The notes beneath the pieces are model-generated. The model searched no databases and was not told where the DNA came from. It saw nothing but the letters and a program-made list of their open reading frames with translations. 64,000 bases of DNA from Tomocerus qinae (lineage: Eukaryota > Arthropoda > Collembola > Entomobryomorpha > Tomoceridae): the NCBI GenBank assembly GCA_020055645.1, contig CM034548.1, positions 18,538,001 through 18,602,000 of the forward strand. Direction: 5' to 3'. Made by a program: the position numbers and the translations under genes. Shown one piece after another: positions 1 to 18,730 of this stretch (position 1 is its first letter; each line of letters starts with the position of its first letter).

Positions 1-2852
1 TGCAATTTAAACCCTCATCGATTCATTATTTATTTAATATAGGTAGACATGGCTTTTTTAGCGCCTACTGCTAATTTTGATGCAAAATCTGGGCCCAGTA
101 TTAAAAAATAGAAACAAAAAAAATGAATTCTCTCTGCCAGTTTTTGGACTGTGTTAATGTAATTATTTTAGCTTACAAATTTTATGCATGCAATCCAAAT
201 GAAATTTCTTACAACTGAATTCAACTGATTACCTATAATGTCGTCCGCAGAGTTTTAAATAGTGTTTCCAGGCAGTTCCTTAAAAAAATGATTGTTGGGC
301 GTATCTAATATTTACTATCATACTATCTGCAGATCCACTATTTACAACGGGATGAGTCTCTGCCTGTTAATACAGATAAGTGTTTGTAGGTAGGATTCTT
401 TGATAAAAAACTAGTATCGGTATGTGTATACTAAATGTGTGCACTATATTATGTTTGGACCTCCTTCCCATCTTCTCGATAAATTAAAATCAGAGTTAGT
501 ACTATAACTATAGATTATGTATATATAGGTAGGTATTATTTATTTGTATATTTATATAGATAGGCGTAGTGTAGCGAGTAGCTAACACTACAGTCTACTT
601 CCATGAACTGTGCTGTCATGAACAGAATGGTTATGCTAACGACAAAATCCGTTCATCGAGACAAGAAGACGCAGTTTCTCCCGGGCAGAATGCTATAATA
701 GACATCACTATATCGGATTCTCAACTAGGTTAGCAGAATCATCAGTCAAGTCAGTATTTTATTCCGCCAATACAGTCTATATAGTATCATCCTGACGATG
801 TCTCTGCTCTCTACGCATTATAATTTTAATACAGCAGAAGAGATCAAAAACTTTTGTTAGATCTATCTCTTTGGCTCGTATACCAACGTTCCTTAAAAAT
901 TTGATCTGTTGTTAACAACGCAAAAGTTTAATGTACGTAATTGTAAATTCTACTACGCAATTCCACTATTTTCAAGAGTCAACAAACTTGTTAAAAAATA
1001 GTTACATAAATACGTAGTATTTGTTAATTACACAGAGGAGGAAAATATTGTTATGTTGCTTAATTCCTAATTATGCATGCAATTTATTTTGATCGCTGCT
1101 TTTCAGTTGAATACATTGTGATATAAATTCAAATAATAATCCGCTGCAGAAAAGAGAATTAAATGTCTAAATATAAATGAACACACATGGCAAACTGTCT
1201 TTTGCATGGGTGCAGTGCGTATTACCATTTAATCTGCAAGAATGAAACTGACATGCATTTCCTCGGCATTTTTATATTTCGGAGAAAGATATTTTTGCAT
1301 ATTTGTGTGTACATTTCCATTCTCTATGGTTAACTATTGTATGACTAGTCGCCAAACCATTATCATTATGTTTCTGTCTGGGATTCGTCCAAAATAGCGT
1401 TATTAGTATATATCTAGGAGAATCCTAAGAACTGCATCTTATTGAGAGTACACAGAGAGATAATATATTCTCGGTCCTGTGGAACGGACTGAATTTCTGT
1501 TGTTCGCATATGTAGGTACTTATTGTACAGCGGTTTCTCAACCTACTTTTTTGCGAATAGCTGTGGCGTCGTTAAGGCAGATCTAAAACTTTTCCTCGCC
1601 ATTCTTAGTTCCCAACATGCCATTAAATTTATATGTTTTTATTTGCGACAATGGTAAAGTATGGTAAGGTGAGATATAGATAAGTACACTATTAGTACAC
1701 AAAAGCCAGCAATTTTAGTGTGAATCTGTGAAATAGCTTAGAAAACACTTTTATTTATAAACTATTATTCCGTGAATATTTTACAGTACTGATGCATGCA
1801 AAATTCATTTGTTCATAGTATGAAACGAGGCATTTGGTATTATGACACAAATATGTCTAACAGTGAAATATTATAAATATGTCAGCTGTCTGTCTATTAT
1901 AGAATTGCTGAGAGCTTTCTTGAACAAAGAGTATTTAGCGAAGAAAACTTTCGCAGATAACTTTTGAAAGTTACATAACCGGATCAGGTGCTGTCTCGTA
2001 CTATATGCAATTGCCCTACCACCTTAATACACGTGTATATAAAAATACCAATCTGCCTTACATGAGTAGTTGCTTTATTTTTTAGCCTTTTGCATTTGCC
2101 TAGTTTCAAAGTGGAACAAAAGAAAAGTTCCACAATAGAATCTTATTGTTTTCATAATAATATTTTGCCAAAATAAGGTTCTGAATTATATGGGTAGGTA
2201 GCTAGTAAATATGTACTATGTAGTAATAAGTGATGCTACCAAATTGTAGCTATTTAGTACCTAAGACGTTAAGTATGTAGGTTAAATGTTATTTAGAGTT
2301 GTGTATAAATATATTTATAATTTGCATATACCTCCTATTTATTTAAGCACTGCTAGTTCCATGATTTGTGTCATGTGTGCAGAGAGTAAAATGAGAATTG
2401 TTATAGATTCCCATGCATAATATTATATTTATACAGACAGTAAATAGTGGTAGATGGTAAGTATACATACTAGGAGGAGTAAGTAGGGATTAATAGAAAT
2501 GTATAATGCGGCGGAGAGAAGAAGAGTATTTTTGCAATTGTGGCTATAATATGAAGATTCGCAAAATGAGAAGCAGTGAGTGAGACGAGACTGAATAAGA
2601 TGGTATGCCTATGCCTACACTAGACTACACCTTGTGTATGTTTCTTATCCAAAAGTCTAATAATAGATCAAAAGACATACGAAGGTAAAAATAGTTTTTG
2701 CCCTGACTTTTACAGCAGGCACTGACTGACTGAGTGAGTGAGTGGTAGTCGTCGTGAGCCGTGTCGTCAGAACTATAATAATATATCTATGTATTATATT
2801 ATAAGTCCTAGCACTACTAGTATTATGTAGTTTACTGACTGCCTAACTAAGT

Positions 2853-2889
2853 GCTACTACTACTACTTCTACTACTACTACTACTACTA
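2853..2889. repeat. CTA trinucleotide microsatellite
   Basis: A run of about a dozen CTA units with one TTC interruption. A second shorter CTA run lies at about 3034-3053, followed by imperfect copies to 3080. They are simple-sequence repeats outside any recognised gene. Confidence 0.85.
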
Positions 2890-4091
2890 TAACATATATT
2901 ATATAAGTATAGTTTAAGTAGTATCCTCCTCAAGTTGTGGCTAACGGGTATTTCAGAGTGGAAATTCAATGCAATTCCTACAGGCAAAACTAAAGTTACG
3001 CCACATTGCATTGTTTTCTCATACACAACTACTTACTACTACTACTACTACAGCCACTACTACAGCTAGTAGCTACTACTCGGTGTACACATCATACTAG
3101 TCTCACTCACAAATACATATAGGTACATGCTTATAAATAACGAAACGACGACTAAGGAAACTGCAAAAGAGTTCGAGTTGGCCGAGACTCTGCTGACGTT
3201 CATCTCGGTACAAAAATCACTATCAAGATGTATTTATTATGTTATATAATAGGAATAGTTGTAGGGAGAGGGAAGGGGCACTAAAAAGTCATGAGGACAA
3301 TACTAAACTAACAATAAAAGACAATTGAAATTTCCCAAGAGTTTTCTCTACCTTATTCACTGCAGAGACAATATTTTAGTCTATTGGCTCTTGTATTCTC
3401 TCCCTGAGCATTTCTCATGATTTCAATAGATACACAGAAACATATGCACTACTACTAACTAATATACTTCTTATTCACTTTCAAAAGCAGGACAGGAAAA
3501 ACTAGGTTTCCACCTCATGCCTCACAAATTCAGTGCAGATAGTGAGATGCGATGCGAACTATTTATTTGAACCTATTCCAAATTGCAATCTACACACACA
3601 GAATTGAACCTTCCAGAATATTTTATTAATCTCCAATAGATATCAAATATCATTTCCCACTCGTATATATAATCATTCACAGCAACTTCCTCTAACTCCT
3701 ATTAATAATTAAGAATAAATTTATAGAGAGTCTTAATTCCCATTTTAACAGCACGCCCAAGGCGTGTGTTCGTGTTTTATGAACCTGTATCATTTTATTT
3801 ACTTCAACCTATTAAGGTTTGGCTCCACCTTTATTTTTTGTATATCACGCAAATCCTTGCATCTTGAACAAATATTAATGAGATTACAATTTGTTGACGG
3901 GTAGATCTCAGAGATGTTTACACTCTGCTAAAGGTCATTCGTAGTCATTTTAATAAGCCGCAGTTTATTTAAAGGACATATTTCATGGAACCAGGATATG
4001 AGAATATGTCCAGCCTTGGCATTATTCTTGCTTCAAATATATTACAGTAGTATTATACGTAGGTGTTCTTTTACTGGTACAACGTTCAACT

Positions 4092-4580
4092 TTAAAAAAG
4101 TGATCCCAGCTGAAACACTTTTTCCATAGGCTGAGAACAGTTGGATAGAGTACATGATCGCTGCAGAAATTTCATTGTCACATACTGTGGTCGTGTATAA
4201 ACGAAAAGTGACTTTGGGATGATGGTATATGTCAGGAAAGTACGTGGGGGAAAGTATTGAATGCATAAAGTTGTGTGTAGGTAGCTCCCTCCATACGGCA
4301 TAATATTCCGAGTACATAATGGAAGTTCATAATGTGAGAACTTCACTTTTAAGGTCTTCATCACAAGATGTTCTTTTTTGAGATATGCAATGCCAGATGA
4401 ATACTTCATTTCATGTAATCTTGTTACAGACCTTTTTACATTGAGAAAGCTGACAGACTGAAGCAAGAGGTGGATGGCTACTAGCCATGATTCATTGCAA
4501 TTGTTAACTAGAACAATTCTGCTCCATAATTGTTTTTCTGTGGATGTGGCAGATGACTCACCATGAATAACTGACTCCAC
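4092..4580 (-). CDS. Unassigned ORF, 162 codons
   Basis: This minus-strand ORF runs 162 codons, long for AT-rich non-coding DNA. The N-terminal part contains Ser/Thr-rich HGESSATSTEK, then a hydrophobic stretch around residues 25-45 (SWLVAIHLLLQSVSFL). The rest is a mixed, Tyr- and Thr-rich sequence with no domain I recognise. An overlapping ORF in another frame of the same strand (4042-4317) is also open, which weakens the case that either is coding. No TIRs or flanking splice sites stand out. It could be an orphan gene, an exon, a transposon fragment or chance. I assign no function. Confidence 0.2.
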   Translation of the reverse strand: MESVIHGESSATSTEKQLWSRIVLVNNCNESWLVAIHLLLQSVSFLNVKRSVTRLHEMKYSSGIAYLKKEHLVMKTLKVKFSHYELPLCTRNIMPYGGSYLHTTLCIQYFPPRTFLTYTIIPKSLFVYTRPQYVTMKFLQRSCTLSNCSQPMEKVFQLGSLF

Positions 4581-7284
4581 TCGTCATTTTATAGACCTTT
4601 ACATCAAACAGTTTTTATGCTTTTTCCTCTCCCATGCAAAATGCAGAAATTTGCATGTACATCTCACCAGAGCGAGAAAAGAATTCTTTTTTGTGGGAAA
4701 TGGAAAAGTTTTCTGTGCAGCGACAACCAAACTTTTCCAAACTACTACTATTTACTAAATGCATGTTGGACTCAAGAAAGCTTGAAATCCTTTGAGTTTT
4801 GAAATTTAGAAAATATACGGGAGGAAAAGGGATTGGAGACTTTAAGGCAAAATGAATTATATGGCTTTGTTATAAACACCGCTAGTAATTGGACCGGAAA
4901 AATCCTTTCGCATGTACTATAAGCGTATAGGTTTTCGCACACGCCAGGCAATTTAGAATTAACATTATGTTCGTCGCTGCAGTGTAAAAGTGATGAAAGA
5001 AGCTGCAAGCTTCTATTCACAGCGTAATAAAGTAGTTGTCCCAAGTCGTAAGCTAAATATATACTAGTAGTAACTGACTCTTCAACTATATGCCTCTACA
5101 CTTATTGTTAAATAAGCACCTAATTCACTGAAAAACACTATGCAAGCCATTTCTTTGAAAGATCTTAATTGGCAAAATCCTCTCTGAGGAAATACTTACT
5201 GCTTTTCAAAACAGTTAAGCTTCATTGCGCAAAATTTAATTGTTCAAGATTTGTGCACTCTTCCCACGCGAAATACGAACCAACATACTACGTAAAAGCC
5301 TCGGAACAATAAAAATTTCAATTTTTACTATTTGCTCAAGTAAAAATAGTTCCTTATTCCTTTGTCCTTCTCCATGACAGAGCACAATTGTAAAAGTGCT
5401 TTTTATGACAGAAATTGAATTGCGACTTGAGAAACAAATGCAGAAATTTACGGTTAAGCTTTTTGTAATAATAATGTGTATTTATTTTACGCACAATTAA
5501 AATTCAGTTATGTCATATAGTGCAAATTGTTTAAATATTATAGGGAATTGAAAGAAAAAGAGTGGAAAACAAAGCGAACACATGGAAAGCATAAATAAAT
5601 ATTAAGAGAAAGTAGGATGGATATTGCAGAGAGAGGAAGAGTATACTTAAAATTATGTGTCATTATAATAGTTTATTGTGGCAATAAAAGAAGCTCCTCA
5701 TGCTACGTAAATATAAGCACAGTCAAGGTAGTACATAGGTTTGCAATTTTAATTTTTTAAATAGCTGCTATTTTATCGTCGGTAGGTAGTGCATAAGATA
5801 GGTAGACGTTGCAACTTGGCCACAGTCGCATCACATCGGGAGAGCCAACTAAGGAGAGGAGCAATGGCACGAAATCCGATGGAAAAAGGTACTTTTGACA
5901 AGAGTCCAACTATTAGCATCAAGAAGAGAGGTGCACGTTGCGTTGCGGTGAAATACCAACCAAGTGGAGAAAAAAACCTTGATATACATTTATTTTTGAC
6001 AATTTTGCAAGGGACATCCTATCTGTGTAGTAGAAGCCGTTATATACGGTGCACAGTACTTGCCGTTGTAGTTCGGAGGTTAGACACTAACTAAATGACG
6101 AATAGAAGAGCATGGCGAAAGCAGCCTGTGCTAACTCTTCTCTCTTATTGTTACTCGACTTATCGCAAAATGACTTCTATCTATCCTCCATCCCAAGTGT
6201 TTGCCACAGACACCAAGACCTGCTTCTACTTCTCTAAATGCATCACACTATATCTCCACGACCTCAGCCTCATCAACTCGAAAACCGAATAGAACTCCTA
6301 GCTAGGGGCTATGTAATATATGATCTGACTTAACTCTTCCTAAATAAGGCATCTTAATCATTCTAATTAGAAATTTAAATGCTAAACTTTCCTCTCTCCT
6401 AATAATCATCTTCCAAAAACTTTATCCTTTGTTGCAAAACGCACATTTAAGATACTAATTGTGTCCTTGATGGTTTTAGGATGTGCTAGTCTTGCAAAAG
6501 AACGATGCGCTCTGAGGATTACAACATTGCAAGCCTAACTTCCTATAACAAAGTTTCCTAACTAACATAACTGTTTTTTGAAATGGATGAGTTTCTGTAG
6601 AAATTTTAACAGCTAAGTATTACATCAAAACTTACAAAAAAACCGAAATGACTTTTTGCCTCTTGGTAGAAGTATTACTCCTGTTAACAATTTTTATAGT
6701 AATGGAAATAGGGTTTGAATATTTCATATTGTTATTATTAAACGAAAACGTACATGAAGCTGAAGCATGCTGGGTCCAATTATAGTTTTTATTAAAATTA
6801 AAGGATATTGGTGTAGTAGTATATTGTTTGGCTGGAGTAGGATGATAGACTTGCAACAAGTGCAAATAATAGTTTTTGGATGGTGGCAACGTGAGTGGCG
6901 CAGAGTCCCGTAAAAGTTGGTTTGACACAGAATAGGCTTCGAATTACAGGAGAGGAGCGTCGTGAGTGATTCTTTGTGAATAATGAGGGTATACATAGAA
7001 AGGTAATAGAATTCCGAAAGTGCTCAGATGCAATGTGCTAAGATATGAAAAGTTCTGTAAGCTAAATAGTGTCGTTCTCATGTTATTAACTTATGGTTTA
7101 GCATAGGGAAGTGATTATATTCTAATGGAATAATTGGTTAGCTAAAGAAGTAGGGATGAGACACATATGGGATTTAGAATAGCAAGTCGGAGTCATGTCA
7201 TGACATGTAGCATAGCATATCCATAGTCATGCAAAAGAGACAGAGAAAGAACAGGGAGCTTAAATTTAGACATTTTGCAGCAGA

Positions 7285-7557
7285 TTGGCAGAGTGGAGAA
7301 CCAAGAGTGCGATTTTTTTTACGCTCTCAGGGTTGTACTCTCTCGCCGTTTTCCGTTCGCCTTTCTGTCCCTGGGCCAAAAAAGTGATTAAAAAAGGCTG
7401 GTGCCAATCTTGCAAAGGCCTCATTTGGCTTTCGGTAGCAGCGCCGGAGCGTTGCTTTTCACCAGATTCCTCCTCACTTAAATACGATAGTAGCTAGACT
7501 ACTACAGTGATTTGATTTGTGCCTTTATCAAATCGGGGTTCAGTCGGGAAAGTGTTG
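7285..7557 (+). other. Candidate noncoding first exon or promoter region of the SERCA gene
   Basis: This stretch is visibly richer in G and C than its surroundings and ends in a strong splice donor, GTAAGT, at 7558. The SERCA coding start lies in an exon whose acceptor is at 9711, so a 5' leader exon is expected somewhere upstream, and this donor would give an intron of about 2.15 kb. No TATA box is obvious. A second GC-richer patch near 9040-9140 is an alternative. The assignment is inference from position and the donor only. Confidence 0.25.
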
Positions 7558-9711
7558 GTAAGTCGCTTATAATTTACATATCCAGAATTTTCCCTTTTAC
7601 CATAAATTTGCAATACTCTTACGAAAAACAAATTATAGCCATTTCTCAAATACGTAGACGTTTTTAGTGCAAAGTTGAAATATATCTCAAAAACCACAAG
7701 AAAATTACAAACTTTTAGAAAAAAATAAAGTGCTGTGTTTTCACCAAGAGTTTGTGCTTTTGTGTTAGCCTGAAAAATTCATAGAAATCCGTGATATCTA
7801 GCCAGGCTAAAATGGACAATCTAAAAACAAAAAAAAATCTACTTGCAATTAAAATAGTGTCAGATGGTGAAATCTGAAGAGCCTTGAGGGAAAAGAGATC
7901 TAACGTTTGAGAAATGTTGAAGGAGATTAGAAAGCGAGTATCACAGAAGTTACACATCAAGCACTTGCATTCCCAGACCAGACGGCGGTAGTTGAAGATA
8001 TGAGATCAAGGACGATATATTTATAGATGCCTACTTGTTGGATGGAGGAGGTTGGGTTGGATTTCCATTACTGGAGAAAAGAAAGAAAAATCAAATATTG
8101 ACTGATTGCAGAAGAAGAGTGAAAAGAGGAGTGAAAGTCTCATTTCATCCCAAATTGAATTTCCTAATCGCGTCTAGCATCCGCCTGTACAATAGCATCC
8201 TTGTACGCTGCTAGCCATGTCTGTGTCATTGTTGTAGCAAGAGATGTATTTGAATGGAATATAGATAAGAGGATATTTTGCTCAGTTCATGGAACACAAT
8301 GTGCAACTGTGGCACAGAGCAGGATATGGAAGGAATAGGCGGCCTTTATAGAAATAACATAGTACTGTAACTGTATATTGTAGTACATTCATTAACGATT
8401 TATTTGAGACTGAGTCTGACTGCTGGGGGATTAGAGTGTTAATATTTGTTCGCTGTCAATACCGGCCAGTCTCATCAACTTGTATTTATTTATCAACAAA
8501 GTCGCATTATCAAATCGATATTTCTAAACAATAGAAAAGTCAGAAATCCAACTCGCCAATGGAATGTTCTTTCAGATTGTATTATAACAATAGCCTATAT
8601 AATTAAAATTTGACACAATTAGGTCTAGCAATTGACAATAGCCATTTCCTATATACCTGACCTTATAGTAGGCCGTTATATTAGTAGAGAGCCAGAAATG
8701 TGATTACAGTTAAAATATTCATAGAGAAAAGTAGAAAAAAACCGTCTGGCTGGACGATGAAAGTATATAGACATAAATATTGAATAATAATATTACAAAA
8801 TAATAGTCAATATTTAAAAAATTTTGTAGTGGTTGAAGGAATTAGGAAACAGCTGTATATAACTGGAGAAAGGGGGAGGTTGGGTTAGCGAAGGTGTATG
8901 ATGTGGGCGGGTAGTTTAATCAGTAGTAATAATGGAAAAATAATTTGAGTGAGTTAAGTGATTGGAATTAGGGAGGATTATGGAACATTTATTATGGTTG
9001 GACAATATGGAAATTGGAAGAAGTAAAAGTAGGGCGAAGGTGCAACATGTGCGATCCGTAGCTCGGACTGGCGCTCCAACGTCAAGGAGCCAATCGTACA
9101 CTTCCACATTAAATCCTACATCACGTCAGACAGCAGCGGAGCCGAGTGCGATGCAATGCAAGTCAATTTTCATTCTCACAAATTGAACTTTCTGGCTGGT
9201 GGTGGAAGGAATGGACTAAATCTGAAGAGCATCACACACACATTCACTTACTTACGTACATACAATACAGGAGGACAGGGAGAGCAATACTCACTCAATA
9301 GTCTACTAATACACGTACATTACTTAACAAATTATTACGAGTTGTGCCCAACTCAGTATTAAATAATTATCCTTGTTCGTAATTGATAATCTGGCAATAG
9401 GAATTTACTGTAGGATGAGTGATCAGTTATAAACGTGCTGCTAAAACGTATGCGGACTTTTTTTATTTCCTTGATAACGTGTCAAATCCAATTGTTAAGA
9501 GTATTGCAAGTTTTGTGTGTGACGTACATTTTTTATAATTATATATAATAGCTACCTATGACCTACCGTTATTCCCTTCCCATCGTTAGTATATTGTGTA
9601 ATATACATACACAGAGAATGTATATTGGTACGTTAGTTAGGAGAGTTAGTTAGTCGGCTAAGATACTTCTACACTTGTACTATGTCTAATTCTGTTTGCT
9701 TCGTTTAATAG

Positions 9712-9810
9712 ATCTTGCCAAAAATTTGGAGAGGATCAACATTTGGATCTCGCGTCTCTCAACTACCAAGAAATCTAGTCGGATTTATTTTTAAGTAGAC
9801 TCCGGCTAAC
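9712..9810 (+). other. 5' UTR part of the SERCA start exon
   Basis: The acceptor AG at 9710-9711 follows a T-rich tract and opens an exon with 99 bases of leader before the SERCA ATG at 9811. There is no upstream ATG in this leader, so the annotated start is the first ATG in the exon. The acceptor implies at least one further leader exon upstream. Confidence 0.55.
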
Positions 9811-15154
<5,344 letters not shown>

Positions 15155-18100
15155 CACCGTGCATGTATACTAACTTGAATAGTAATTAGAATTATTTCAC
15201 TTATCAATTGAGTTTATATAACGAAGACGTTCACGTTAAAATTTTACATCAGGCAGTTGTACTGTAACTGCAACTCGTTGCACGTTGCGGTGCAACTGAG
15301 TTCGGTCTTAGAACTCCGCCTCACTGAAATCTCTATAACTTATGTATCAACGTGACTCCTGTGTATTTAACAACCAACAAAGGTTTCACTAAACTCTTAC
15401 CTCACCTTATCATTACTACTTTATTATTATAATACTATAACTTACAACTACTAATGTTAAGTAATAACTTAAATTGATAATTTATTAATATTTTTCATTT
15501 TACTGAATACCAAATTTAGAAGTTTCTCTAGTATACATAAATGTAATCGGCCTTATCCCGTTACTTGCTACGAAAAGTAACACAAATCCCTAAGAAAACT
15601 AACTTGTGTTCGGCTCTTAAATAACTAAATCTAACAATTTGTAACACATTTGTGATTTTCTTCTATTTTATACTTCTTATTACGGTAATCGTTTCGTTAA
15701 AACAAGTACTCTGTGTTGTCTAAAAAAATTTAGTTAGTATTTATAATTTTACGTGTTACATTCTAATGGTGGGCCATCTGAGGTTCAGAGGTCTAATTGC
15801 CATTATTGTGATATGAGTTACAGTTGTCTTGATTGAAAGACAACTTGTCCATAATTTCTTAATTTAGTAATATTAATAATAATGATAACTAACATAAGAT
15901 ATTGGGTACTTTCAGAAACGTTTTGTAGGGTAGAAAGCAACAGTGTTTTGGTTGAAGAGATATTATGTTTAATCGTGAAATGATGTAGGTAGTTAGGCCG
16001 TCATTAGCTAATAGTTAGAAATTCTTACTCTTTAGTTCATCGTATTTTACCAGTACTAAATATTACGGTAGTTAGCGGTAGCAAATCCAAAAGGGAGTAG
16101 GACAGAAAACTTTTTTGCATTCACATGTAACTGTATTAGTGGCTAACAGGGCACAAACAGCTCTGAGTTTCTCCATTTCTTAACATTTTTATCGTTGTTA
16201 GCATCGTGTACCATTTGTACAATTAGAGTTACAAATCTATGTCTACTACAACTACTATGTGTACTATAATAGCTAAACATCTGTAAACAGTAGATGTTGT
16301 AAATATTTGTGTACTGTCAAATCTGTAGTGGTTAGGTTAGGTGTCAGTCGAGCTAAATTATTTATAGATCTAAACACCATTATATATTATGAATGTAGGA
16401 AGTACTAGACTCAACTTAGACATAGTAGAAACATACACCTCAGAAGAATGTGGCCTAGGCCTAACCAATCCAAAGTTGATTGTGGCTAAATAGTGTTTTG
16501 TCTCGAATTTGATTGACGTTTTTGAAGTGTGTTTGCTTGAATACGAAAATGTTTGCTATGACATTGATTATTGAAAGTATGCGGAAATGACAACAAGAAT
16601 AAGGGTGCCAGTGTAAAGTTTTATACAAGTGCAAGTTTTATGGTCGTGAATCACCTATTATAGTGCCTTTTGATTGACGTTCCATTTTGTCTCATTATTG
16701 TGTATGTGTATGATTGCGTAGAATGTATGCGGTTGTTTGAGTGTCCTCTTTTAACCGCAGTAATAATAACAATGTGGTCTTGGTCAGGGGCAGTTTACTT
16801 TTACAGAAAAATTTCCTTCACCACCAATTATGTGCGATATGATAATATATTATACTACCCACACTTAATGAGTATGATAACTTGCTCAGGACAAAGATTG
16901 GAGAGCATTTGGGTTTTGTCTGCTCTATCTCATCGTCAGTTGTTCAGAGGATGCAGAAAACTCACTTTTGAGTTTTATAAATACATACAACAATAATTAT
17001 TATTATAGGTATATAATTAGATTATATTAGGCACCTCCTCTTATCGAGATTGTGCCTAGTACAAATAATTAATTTATTCTTTGATAAGTCTGTGTGAACT
17101 TATCATATAAATGTAGTTATAAAATTTAGTCAAGTCACAGATTAAAATTACAATTACAACAACAAAAACTACAATAATCAATGTAATAATGATAATACTT
17201 AATTGTTATTGACTACATTTGTGCAAAATCATGCGTATGGATGTGTAAAATTTGGAAGTCTAAATCGAAAACAATTAAAAGCCAACGGAGCCGTTATGAG
17301 TTTTAAATTAACCAATTGTGTGTTTTCTATATGGAATCATGAAAAGCTGATTTCACCCTTTTTAACTCACCGTTTTTAGATTCTAGAATAATTAATACTT
17401 TCAATAATAATAATATTGTAACTTATATTCATATAGGTATCTACTTAGTTTATTAGTAACTTTTTAACATGTACTTTTGGAATTTGTATTATTTTGTACT
17501 TGAATAATTGTTTGGTACTTTTATAAGAACTATTAGTGACTTCATCTAGCATAATACCAATACGTACAAATGTCAAACCAGTCCAATTCAAATCAAACTA
17601 CTGGTTCATTTACATTCCTTACAATTGTGAATCGTTTGGAGTGTTTCCCCATCCTCACTAACAGAAGGTAACGAACATTTTTTCCTGTTTGTGTCTTTTA
17701 TACTCTACTTTTGTGAATAACTATCTGTATGTCTGTCTGTATGTTGTGTGTAGTGTTGGGTAGATAGATTGACATAATGGCTGATTGAACTGACGCTGTA
17801 GTTGACTGCACAGTTACGAATAACTTTTTCACTTTTCTATTATTGCAATTATCTGCGGAATATTGAGTGCATGACTTATACTAACATTATACAATAGAGA
17901 TGCTTGGCATTTCATGAAAAGGGAGCTTCGCTTCACTTACTTCCGGCCTCGAACTCTGAAGTCACCGGCTACTGTATTATGAATGTTTGAAGTGGCATTC
18001 TCGGAAGAATGCTAATCAATTATGTTGTATTTTTTCTCACTTAGTCCCAGCGGCGTCCAAGTAAAGTGAGAATCTTGAGCCCAAGTTCGCGAACTCACCT

Positions 18101-18577
18101 TCAATTTATCACACTGTTTAAGTACTTGTTCACATTTTGGTTCAATCTTATCAGCTATTTGTGTTTGCACAGTTTGCACTATGTAATATGCTCGTTTATA
18201 CTAAAGTAGAATTTGCCTTGGTGTCGGTATCTATTTTAACAAAGCAAAATCAAAATAACACACTGTAGTATATATATCTATTTGGAATGACTAATTTAAA
18301 ATTATAATATATTATTATTATTGTAGATTTAGCATAATATAGTATGTAGCAATATGGTACGCACGCATAATGAAACGCATCGTTCATTAGCATTGCAGGA
18401 ATGTATACCTGTTCTTATTTAATTACTATATTTACAAAAGTATAGCCTATATAATATAATGTAGTGTAGTTGGTTTAAGTATAATATTTTAATGCTTTTT
18501 ATGCTCTTTCTAACTGTAAGCTACTTAATATAAATGTGATTTTTAAGATTTTTAATTTAATGTTTTATATTTGACAG
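15155..18577 (+). other. SERCA 3' UTR, or intron before the alternative last exon
   Basis: Following the TAA at 15152-15154 there are 3.4 kb of AT-rich sequence with no recognisable exon. An ORF of 108 codons at 16670-16996 has no motif and no supporting splice sites. For the short isoform this is 3' UTR and downstream sequence. For the proposed long-tail isoform it would be spliced out from 15149 to 18577. Confidence 0.5.
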
Positions 18578-18730
18578 TTCCTCATACAACATCCAAATAA
18601 ATTGAAATTAGAGGAGCACCAGAAGAAATCGCCTATAGGGAATTGGCATCGATTGAAGAATCCCCCACTGCAACCCGAACCCCGAATTCTCAAGAAATCT
18701 CCGGCCTGCACCAAAGCTAGATGTGGATAG
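18578..18730 (+). CDS. Candidate alternative last exon of SERCA, 50-residue hydrophilic tail
   Basis: A good acceptor (T-rich tract then TTGACAG) at 18571-18577 opens a frame of exactly 50 sense codons ending at TAG 18728-18730. Joining from a donor GTATAA at 15149, inside the final SERCA codons, is phase 0 and gives a protein of about 1072 residues whose last residues Cys-Pro run into this tail. The tail starts FLIQHPNKLKLEEHQKKS and ends Lys/Pro-rich with CTKARCG. It is basic and proline-rich, unlike a membrane segment. SERCA genes in vertebrates and arthropods (Artemia, Drosophila) are known to swap C-termini by alternative splicing. The weak donor and lack of transcript evidence keep this provisional. 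It could instead be a chance ORF or belong to an unrelated transcript. Confidence 0.45.
   Translation, partial: FLIQHPNKLKLEEHQKKSPIGNWHRLKNPPLQPEPRILKKSPACTKARCG

Larger units (their letters stand above)
1..7284. other. Gene-poor upstream region
   Basis: I see no exon set with protein-like sequence and matching splice sites on either strand here. It is AT-rich with scattered short simple repeats, notably trinucleotide runs near 2.85 and 3.03 kb and GAGT/GACT runs near 2.72 kb. Several ORFs of 60-100 codons exist (for example 5789-6094 and 6632-6928), but they lack recognisable motifs or flanking splice signals. The one ORF that is long for this composition is listed separately at 4092-4580 on the minus strand. 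Distal regulatory sequence of the downstream SERCA gene could lie here but cannot be recognised by eye. Confidence 0.6.

Noticed and set aside
5789-6292. Adjacent ORFs of 101 and 65 codons
   Set aside because: Composition and sequence are not protein-like beyond chance, with no splice signals or recognised domain.
16670-16996. 108-codon ORF downstream of SERCA
   Set aside because: No motif, no splice context, and it lies in the 3' UTR or alternative intron.
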